64,000 nt of DNA, taken from contig QXJR01000003.1 in NCBI GenBank assembly GCA_020975725.1, positions 1,178,001 through 1,242,000 on the forward strand, written 5' to 3'. This document shows, one piece after another, positions 49,024-56,600 of this stretch. This DNA is from Picocystis sp. L7. Its lineage: Eukaryota > Chlorophyta > Picocystophyceae > Picocystales > Picocystaceae. Every line of letters starts with the position of its first letter. The first letter of the stretch is position 1. The translations under genes and the position numbers were made by a program. The notes under the pieces are model-generated. The model did no database searches, had not been told where the DNA came from, and saw nothing but the letters and a program-made list of their open reading frames with translations.

Positions 49024-49878
49024 ATGGGCGAAGCGATGGCGCCCATCCGACTGCAAGGGAAGGAAGGAGAGAAGATCACGGTGCGAAGGTATGGAGCACA
49101 CGTGACGTCCTTCGTCGTCAAAGGCAGAGAAGCGCTCTTCGTCAGCGAAAGGGCCGTCTTCCAACCCCCCAAAGCCATACGTGGTGGTGTGCCCATATGC
49201 TTCCCGCAGTTCTCCGACCTGGGAAGCGTGCCGCAGTCCCACGGATTCGCCAGGAATGCCACGTGGAAGCTCGTCAAAATGCAAGGAGATCGTGCCATCC
49301 TCTCGTTGAAGCACGAAGATGTCCAGGAGTGGCAGGAAGCCTATCCCCACCAGTGGGAAGTGGTGCTCGAGGTGTCGGTGGGAAAGGAACGCGGAAAGAT
49401 GTGCATGAAAGTGCGAGTCACCAATCGAGGCGAAGAAAACATGCCATTCACGTTTGCATTCCACACCTATCTTCGGGTGGATGCCTGTTGTGCAAGGGTA
49501 GAGAATCTGAAAGGACTCGAGTACTGGGACAACACCAAGAACAGGGAAACCAAGGTGGATCAGGAAAACCACATCTCTCCCTACTCAGAAGTGGACCGGG
49601 TGTATCTGAATGCACCGGATAACATAAGGGTGGTGGAAAACTCCACGGGAAGGGAAATCATCGTGCGCAAGCGAAATCTGCCTAGCGTCGTGGTGTGGAA
49701 CCCATGGCAGAAGAAGGCAGTGGCTTTGCCAGATATGGGTGATCTAGAGTATAGAGGAATGATCTGCGTCGAACCAGCAATAGTGGAGCCCATCCAGCTC
49801 AAGCCAGGAGAAACGTGGGAGGCAGAACAGAGCGTGGAGATACGCATGTTTGAGCCAGGGAAAGCTCCTGCACTGTGA
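49024..49878 (+). CDS. Glucose-6-phosphate 1-epimerase family protein (aldose 1-epimerase fold)
   Basis: 284 aa, ATG at 49024 (MGEAMAPIRLQGKEGEKITV). A second ATG at 49036 is possible. Mutarotase-type fold of the YeaD/Ymr099c branch: YGAHVTSFVVKGREALFVSE, RGGVPICFPQFSDLG, QSHGFARNATWKL (catalytic His), PFTFAFHTYLRV (second His), LPSVVVWNPWQKKA, and ICVEPAIVEPIQLKPGE (catalytic Glu). The family interconverts alpha and beta anomers of glucose 6-phosphate and related hexose 6-phosphates in the cytosol. Arg residues that bind the phosphate in the yeast enzyme have likely counterparts, but I cannot verify them by eye. Converges on the hnRNP-Q-like gene with 118 bp between stops. Confidence 0.9.
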   Translation: MGEAMAPIRLQGKEGEKITVRRYGAHVTSFVVKGREALFVSERAVFQPPKAIRGGVPICFPQFSDLGSVPQSHGFARNATWKLVKMQGDRAILSLKHEDVQEWQEAYPHQWEVVLEVSVGKERGKMCMKVRVTNRGEENMPFTFAFHTYLRVDACCARVENLKGLEYWDNTKNRETKVDQENHISPYSEVDRVYLNAPDNIRVVENSTGREIIVRKRNLPSVVVWNPWQKKAVALPDMGDLEYRGMICVEPAIVEPIQLKPGETWEAEQSVEIRMFEPGKAPAL

Positions 49879-49996
49879 ATGGCGTGTCTCGGACGTTTGA
49901 TGAAGCAATGTCGATATTTCATTGATCTGACGGGTGCATCGGTAGCCAGCCGCACAGTTGGAGGGAGGAAGGAGGGAAACACCGGCGTCTTGTGCT

Positions 49997-52141
49997 TTAT
50001 TGCATCCCATATCCACCACCTCCCAACTTTCGGCATATCCCCATCAAGTAAGCAGAGAAGTTGCGCAATCTTGAGGTGTCCGTGCGGCCTATCTCATCCA
50101 ACACAGCAGCTGCTTGCTCGTCGCCGAGACGGCGCAGTGCGCTCAAAGCACGATCATCAAATTTTTCCTTTTGAAACGCTCCTTGCTGGACGTAGTACTC
50201 CAAATGCGCTAGAATCGCTGGTGAGAGTTGGTTGAACGCCTCCTCTGATGCAGGAGCAGAGGGCCCTCCGCTGGCACCGCCGCCGTATCCTCCTTGGGCA
50301 TACCCTCCATATCCTCCACCTCCATATCCACCGTAAGATCCATACGCATCGTACCCTGTTCCATATCCTCCTTGTCCATAAGCTCCAGCTGCTGGAGCCT
50401 GTGAAGCCATGAACTTCTTCGCTGCTCCAGTGAAGTACGCAGATGGGTTGCGAATCCTCGAAGGGTCATTGCGGATAGCATTCGCGACCTCCTCAATCAC
50501 CATGGCTGCATTTTCAGGGGCCATCTGCACCATTATCTTCCAAACTTTTTCATCAAACGTGGCAGTGTTAAACGTGCCTTGGTCGTAGTGGCCTTGCAAA
50601 CGCAGGGCAAGTTGTGGATCCAGGTACCTTGCATTCTCGTTTAAAAGGTGGAACTCTGCTGTGCGGACACCTGCGGCCAACTGAGCAGTGGATTGATCGA
50701 TGGTCTGTCCAAATCCCTGTCCAACAGCGCCATAAGGCGCCCCGCCAGCGTATTGCTGTCCATATGCCGACGCATCGTATTGAGTCCCATATTGGGCCCC
50801 ATATTGGGAAGCTCCATAGTTGTACCCAGCATACTGACCTTGGCCATATTGCGAGTAATCGTACTGCGCACCTGGAGCTCCATACTGTGACATGTCGTAT
50901 TCAGCGCCGTAGCTTGGTTGGGCATAAGACGAGTCGTACCTGGTTCGTTTGGATGCTTGGTAGTAGTCTCCAGTTGGAGCTACGCTCCCGTAGTAGGATT
51001 GTTGACCGTATCCGGCGCCATAGCTCCCATAAGCGCCCCCGTATCCACCTTGGCTGTGTGGATCAGGGCCACGGCTGTGACGTCTGCAGACGGACATCAC
51101 ATATGCACTTTTGTTGCGTATGTTGTCGAGGCTGGATGAACCCACCTCTTGAAGAGCGGCGAGTGCAGTAGATTCCGGGAGTCCGCGTAAGAAGTCCGTG
51201 CAGCGTTCGTCGATATCTCCGTAATGTAGGTGTCCTGTCTCGTAGAGCCTCTGTAATTCGTCGTACACCGTTTGAATCATGCCGTTTTCTGCCCTGGGGA
51301 TGTCCTTATCGTACTTTTCAGGGTTGGTCGTCATTTCGCGTCGTACGCGGGTGATGGCCCCGGAGAGGTACGCACTCTTGTTCCGCACTTGGCTGAGGTC
51401 GTAGCCAGCGAACTGTGACAGTACACTCAGCGCGACATCCTCTTCAATTTGTTGCAAGTCCTGAAGGCATTTTACATCAATATCCTCCGGGTTGCAGGCT
51501 CCAGAGCTGTAGATTTCGTTCAGCTTGGCTTGGACTGCACTTCCGAGCTTATCAAAGGCTGTCTTCGCTTCGTCCACGAAGCTTGGTTGCTCTGCATGTG
51601 TTTCTTCGAACGCTTGCACTGGTATGTCTTGGGGTTGTTGTGGTTCCACTTGGGTTTCTACCTTGTCGTCCACTTTCGTTTCGTTCGTTCCTCCTCTTTC
51701 GCCTTCGGTCGTTTCAGCTGGGTGTTGGTCTTGCTTCGCTCCATCCTCTGGTTGGGCAGCTTGTTCTGCTGGTTCTTGCGGTTGTTCTTTTTCTTCTTGT
51801 GGTTCTTCTTGTTTCGTCGGCTGCACTTGGTCGGATGCTTCGGTTGGTTCCACGGATTCGTTTCCTTCTTTCCCTTGCTCTTCTAGAGCTTCCTCCTTCG
51901 TCTCTTCGCCACCGGTCGTTTCTTCAAGTGGCTTTTGTTCCGGTTGTGTATGTTCTACTTGAGTGTCGGGTTGGTCTCCTTCCTTGGGTTCGCAGGACGG
52001 CGGCGCGTCCACGGTTCCTTCCGCTTCCACCTGTTCTTTCCCATGCGTCTCTTCCACGTTCGGCTGCGTCCCACCTCCGTCTTCACCTTCCTGTTCGGAT
52101 GGCGCGGATGCCTTCCTTGCGCTCCTCCTCGTGCCCACCAT
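49997..52141 (-). CDS. Protein with four hnRNP-Q/R acidic (NURR) domains and YGQ-rich linkers
   Basis: 714 aa, intronless, ATG at 52141 (MVGTRRSARKASAPSEQEGE). First 200 residues: Glu/Gln/Pro-rich and disordered. Then four copies of the helical domain found at the N-terminus of hnRNP Q/R (SYNCRIP): copy 1 at about 205-275 (KLNEIYSSGACNPEDID...VRNKSAYLSGAI, against human KLDEIYVAGLVAHSDLD...VQNKSAFLCGVM), copy 2 at about 290-355 (IRNKSAYVMSVCR), copy 3 at about 500-575 (IRNPSAYFTGAAKKF), and copy 4 at about 635-710 (LRNFSAYLMGICRKL). Between copies 2 and 3 is a Tyr/Gly/Gln/Ala-rich, prion-like stretch; between 3 and 4 a Gly/Tyr-rich one. No RRM is present, unlike SYNCRIP. Likely an RNA-granule scaffold, by inference. 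It shares a 1.5-kb promoter region with TAF1. Confidence 0.8.
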   Translation of the reverse strand: MVGTRRSARKASAPSEQEGEDGGGTQPNVEETHGKEQVEAEGTVDAPPSCEPKEGDQPDTQVEHTQPEQKPLEETTGGEETKEEALEEQGKEGNESVEPTEASDQVQPTKQEEPQEEKEQPQEPAEQAAQPEDGAKQDQHPAETTEGERGGTNETKVDDKVETQVEPQQPQDIPVQAFEETHAEQPSFVDEAKTAFDKLGSAVQAKLNEIYSSGACNPEDIDVKCLQDLQQIEEDVALSVLSQFAGYDLSQVRNKSAYLSGAITRVRREMTTNPEKYDKDIPRAENGMIQTVYDELQRLYETGHLHYGDIDERCTDFLRGLPESTALAALQEVGSSSLDNIRNKSAYVMSVCRRHSRGPDPHSQGGYGGAYGSYGAGYGQQSYYGSVAPTGDYYQASKRTRYDSSYAQPSYGAEYDMSQYGAPGAQYDYSQYGQGQYAGYNYGASQYGAQYGTQYDASAYGQQYAGGAPYGAVGQGFGQTIDQSTAQLAAGVRTAEFHLLNENARYLDPQLALRLQGHYDQGTFNTATFDEKVWKIMVQMAPENAAMVIEEVANAIRNDPSRIRNPSAYFTGAAKKFMASQAPAAGAYGQGGYGTGYDAYGSYGGYGGGGYGGYAQGGYGGGASGGPSAPASEEAFNQLSPAILAHLEYYVQQGAFQKEKFDDRALSALRRLGDEQAAAVLDEIGRTDTSRLRNFSAYLMGICRKLGGGGYGMQ

Positions 52142-52293
52142 CGTCGACAACCAACCACGCGATGTGCGCGCACCACACCCCCTCACGACCAGACACACCC
52201 CAAAGCTCCCACCCCACAACCTCCTACGACATGGGGACAACCACCCCCGTACAGATACACCTCAAAGCTCACCCACACCCTGGCCATGGCCCA

Positions 52294-52563
52294 CTTCCCT
52301 CTTCTCTCCTCTTCTCTCCTCTTGTTTCCTCTTCTCTTGTTTCCTCTTCTCTCCTCTTCTCTCCTCTTCTCTCCTCTTCTCTCCTCTTGTTTCCTCTTCT
52401 CCTCTTGTTTCCTCTTCTCTCCTCTTCTCTCCTCTTGTTTCCTCTTCGCCTCTTGTTTCCTCTTGTTTCCTCTTCTCTCCTCTTCGCTCCTCTTCTCTCC
52501 TCTTGTTTCCTCTTCTCCTCTTGTTTCCTCTTCTCTCCTCTTTTTTGCTTTTCTTTCCTGTTT
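52294..52563. repeat. Polypyrimidine tract of 10-bp units (CTTCTCTCCT / CTTGTTTCCT)
   Basis: About 270 bp almost purely C and T with scattered single G, built from the two 10-bp words in irregular order. It begins about 150 bp upstream of the hnRNP-Q-like start. Long homopurine/homopyrimidine mirror-like tracts can form triplex (H-) DNA; that is general knowledge, not shown here. Confidence 0.93.
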
Positions 52564-53289
52564 CACATCAACACAAGCAAACTACCACGCCGCTTCGGTG
52601 GGTTCCAATCTGTTCCTGCCGCACGAAACACGACCCACGGACACCACTCTTTTCGTGGTTGGAACCTAGACCGCTCGATCTCACGCGCGATTGCTTGTGC
52701 TTGTCTGCCGCGGTCCATGGACGGGTGGGCTTCTCCTTCCCCATGGCGATTGGTTAGCCATGGGTTCCACGAGGGATGAGAAGCAAACGACGAAACGAGC
52801 GATGCATACGTGACCACGGACACGAGAGGATTCGCCAACCGTCTTGGAGTAGACCGGAACCGAAGAACGGCGCGTGCATGTGCGTGTGGGAAGGGCACAA
52901 AGAGAAATCATCGGTGGGAAGGTAGGGAGAAGGGAAGCGTCTCGTTCGGTCGAGTTCGAAACAACCAAGGGAACGCCTTTTTTCGGGATCCTAATCTACG
53001 TGAGCAATGGAGTCTTTGTGCGTAGAGCCATCTTTGTGACAAGAACAACGGCGTGTATGCGAAGAACCGTCTCGGTGAGTAGAAGAACAATCTATATGAA
53101 AAGAAAAGGCGTCCGGTGGATTCGCATTGCCTTCAACACGAGGCGTCCAATCGGGGTGGGATCTGGCGTCTTTGTGGGGTGTAGCATGGGGTAGGACCCG
53201 AAGGAGAAGACGAAGCGCCTATGTGTATGGATAGTAGCCACGTGTGGGCGATTCGTCGTGCCTTGTGCCTCAAGGGTTGGCGTCTCGGC

Positions 53290-53609
53290 TGTGGGTGTGT
53301 GTGTGGGCAGGTGTGCAGGTGTGTGTGGGTGTGTGTGTGTGGATGTGCAGGTGTACGCGTGTGTGTGTGTGGATGTGCAGGTGTAGGCGTGTGTGGGTGT
53401 GGGTGTGTGGATGTGCAGGTGTAGGTGTGTATGGGTGTGGGTGTGTGGATGTGCAGGTGCAGGTGTAGGTGTGTGTGGGTGTGGGTGTGTGGATGTGTGG
53501 ATGTGTAGGTGTAGGTGTGTGGATGTAGGTGTGGATGTAGGTGCGGGTGTGCAGGTGTAGGTGTAGGTGTATGGATGTGCAGGTGTGGGTGTGTGTGAGT
53601 GTGGGGGTG
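53290..53609. repeat. TG-rich degenerate minisatellite upstream of TAF1
   Basis: About 320 bp of GTGTGTGGATGTGCAGGTGT-like words, period irregular (about 30-48 bp with TGGATGTGCAGGTG as the recurring core). It ends 54 bp before the TAF1 ATG chosen here. Alternating purine/pyrimidine text of this kind can adopt Z-DNA. Confidence 0.9.
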
Positions 53610-53663
53610 CCTCGTGGGGATGGGATGGATCGACGCCACAATTGGTGTTGGTTCGGGGATGGG

Positions 53664-56600
53664 ATGGACGAGGACGATTACGACCTGGACGGACCCACCG
53701 GACAAGGAGAAGCACGTTTAGGAAACCACGAGGGAAAGGAAGGAACAGGGAAGGAATACGTGCTGGTGCCCCGTCCCAACCACGAAGCAGGCGAACAAGA
53801 GACCAAGGGTTGGGCAAGGAACACGCCAAGCCAGGTGCCAAGCACGCCATGGCCCGTCACCTATCGCGATCGAAACAACGAGGAAGACGTGCTGCAGTTC
53901 TCCGTGCTCTTCGGACCCACGTCCAGGACCAAGCTCTTCTCCAAAGCCAAAGCCATGCAAGCCAAGAGGAGAGCCTTGGAAGCGCGGCACGGGAAAGGAC
54001 GCAACGACAACGGCGTCGCGCAACTCGAACAAGCAGAAGACAGGAGCTCGGATGGAAGGAAAAGAGAAGCCGCGAGGGAAGGCACGCGTGGAGAAGACAA
54101 GGAAGCGTCCGCAGAAGCCTGGTTGGACGAACCAGACGCAGACGAGTGCTGGTACCTGCGCCACGCCGACGCGAAAGGGAACGGCGGACCGACGCAAGGC
54201 GAGCGAACCAAGGCGTCCACGGCGACGCGTAAATGGAATGCGACCGGAGTGGAGAGCGAAGGCGGAGGGAACACCGGTGAAGACTCCACCTCGACGGAAG
54301 AAGACGAAGAAGAAGGCGGAACAGATCCAGACGAAAGGAATCGGGAACGCGAGGGGACGAGGCGGGATGGTCGCCGAAGAAGAGACGGGGGTTTGGAGGA
54401 CGAAGATAAGACGAGGAGAAAAGGAAACAGAAGAAACAAGTGGTGGAAACGACACGGATGGAGGGCCCAATGGATGCAACGTGGCGGTGAACCGATGATG
54501 GAAGGGTACCCGAGCAGCCGCTTCGAAGCGCTGGAACGTGAACGGAATGGATTGGAAGGAAAAGAGTTCGGGGTGTTCTCCTCCCTCCACCAACTCCCCT
54601 GGGAAGAAAACATCCTCTGGGAACAACCGGAAGCGTCGTCTGGCGAAATCGAGGAAGCAAAGACGGAGAAAGAACCCAACACCATGCGCGAACGGCCCCT
54701 CCACGGATGGCCCACGTGCATGGACGATGCCCTGGAGGAAGAAGAGGAGTGTGTGTTGGCCCTCGGAACGCAGACCCAGCTCCTTCGCTTGGAAAAGGCC
54801 ACAGAGGGCCGACCAAAGAGCGGCCAGGAGACTTTTGCATTTGCCTGCCCAAACATGGAATTGGAAAGCGGGTCATGGATCGGAAGGATCCAATGGGAAG
54901 ACAAACCAGGCGTCCGTCCCGTCACGCCCCTTCTGCTGGATCTGAACGATCCGAACATGATCTTCCAAGCCAAACCGGGCGCAGAAGTGTCCAACTTTGG
55001 GAGGGGGGCTGCACAGGTGGTGCCCAGCCTGCACCCGGACCAGGTCAAACCGGCAGCCCAACCGTCTGCGCAGATTGTTCAGGCTTGTGGGGACATCCAA
55101 CTTGCCCTTTTCAATCTTTCCACGGACAACCTGGACAAGCCGACAGATAAGAAGAAAGGAGGACGAATCGGGGGGAGCTTTGGGGTCCGTCATTCTCTTC
55201 CCGGGGCCACCCTGGCAACTATGGTGCCTCACCTGGCACCGCGGCTGGTGCTAAACTTCCATCGCCCAAGAAGGCTGGTCATGCCAGCCCCGCTCACCGA
55301 GGCTCAGACCCAGAAGAATCTCTCCATCAGCTTCAAGCTCAAAGAAGAAACAGTGATGTGGGTGCAGGTCCGTGCACTGACCGGGCGCGTGGAGACCGCC
55401 AAGATCAAGAACACGTCCACTGGGCATGATTTGCTTGTAGCCCTGCTGAACAAAGGAAAGTCCAAATTCGATGAGTTGAGGAGGCAACCTGTCCATCTTT
55501 GTTTGGCCGGGGGGGCGGCGTTGGATCCCACAAAAAGCCTTCACGCTCAGGGTGTAAGGGCACAATCCACGATCTGGCTGGTGTGCACCAAAGTAGAGCC
55601 CCTTCCCAAGCGGGTGGTCGGGGCCTTGCCCACCGGCGATATGCCGCGACGACCGCCAGCGGCGTTCCAAAGAAAGAGGGAGCTCTTGACCGCAGAAAAG
55701 GGGCACGTGATGCTGGTGGAGTATCTAGAAGAATTCCCCTTGCTCATGTCCAACAATGGGATGGGGGCCAGGCTCACCACCTTCTACCGAAAAACGTCCG
55801 CCAATGACGTGGGTGCCCTGCGACTGAAGGAAAAGGGGCACGGCCCCTTGGGACCTGGACACGTGGTTGCGCTCGGCGTAGATGATGACCCCCCCTTCCT
55901 GGGGAAGCTGGATCCAGGGCAGCACATCATGAGCTTTGAGACCAATATGTACCGGTCTCCCTTGCATCCCTACAAACCGCCCAAGAACCTTTTCATGTTG
56001 ATTCGTAGCAGCCAGGGCAAGTGGATGATCCGCGGCGTTGATTCAACCTTTCTAGCCGGCCAGGAGGAACCCCACCTGGCCGTCTTTGCCCCTGGCTCCC
56101 AGAAGGAGGATGCCTACGGCGAAAAACGCATGCAGGTGTACTGCTACCGCGACTTTCGTCGCAGGATGAAAAACGAGGCTTGTCCCTCTGTGAGGATCGC
56201 GGAAATGAGGAAGCTCTTTCCCAAGCAGAGCGAGACACTGATTCGGAAGCGTTTGAAGCATTGCTGCGACTTCCAGAGGGGTGGGGACAATGTTGGTCTG
56301 TGGAGTCTCAAGGCCGATTTTCAGATCCCGGATGAGGAAACGCTTCGACAGCTTATGCCTCCGGAGCAGGTTTGCTGCTTTGAAGCCATGCGGGCAGGGC
56401 AAGAGCGGTTGGTGAAAGCAAACATCAAGCATCTGTTGCATATGGACAACCGGGTGAAACTAGCCTTGGAGCAGCTTTCGGACGATCCCATGGTGAAGAA
56501 AGCCGCCAAGGCGCTGGAGACTGAGTTGCTTATGACTCCCTGGAGCCTCAGCGGCAGCTTTGTGGATGCAATTCGGGGCGGGCGTGGCATGCTCCAAATC

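Larger units (their letters stand above)
52142..53663. other. Divergent intergenic region hnRNP-Q-like/TAF1 with two structured simple repeats
   Basis: 1.5 kb between divergent starts, holding a CT-rich tract (52294-52563) and a TG-rich tract (53290-53609), listed separately. The 720 bp between them show no gene, no repeats and no evident promoter box. Must contain both promoters. Confidence 0.5.

Noticed and set aside
53092-53850. Minus-strand His/Thr/Pro repeat frames over the TG-rich tract
   Set aside because: Simple-repeat translation (HTHTHPHL...), antisense to the TAF1 promoter and start.
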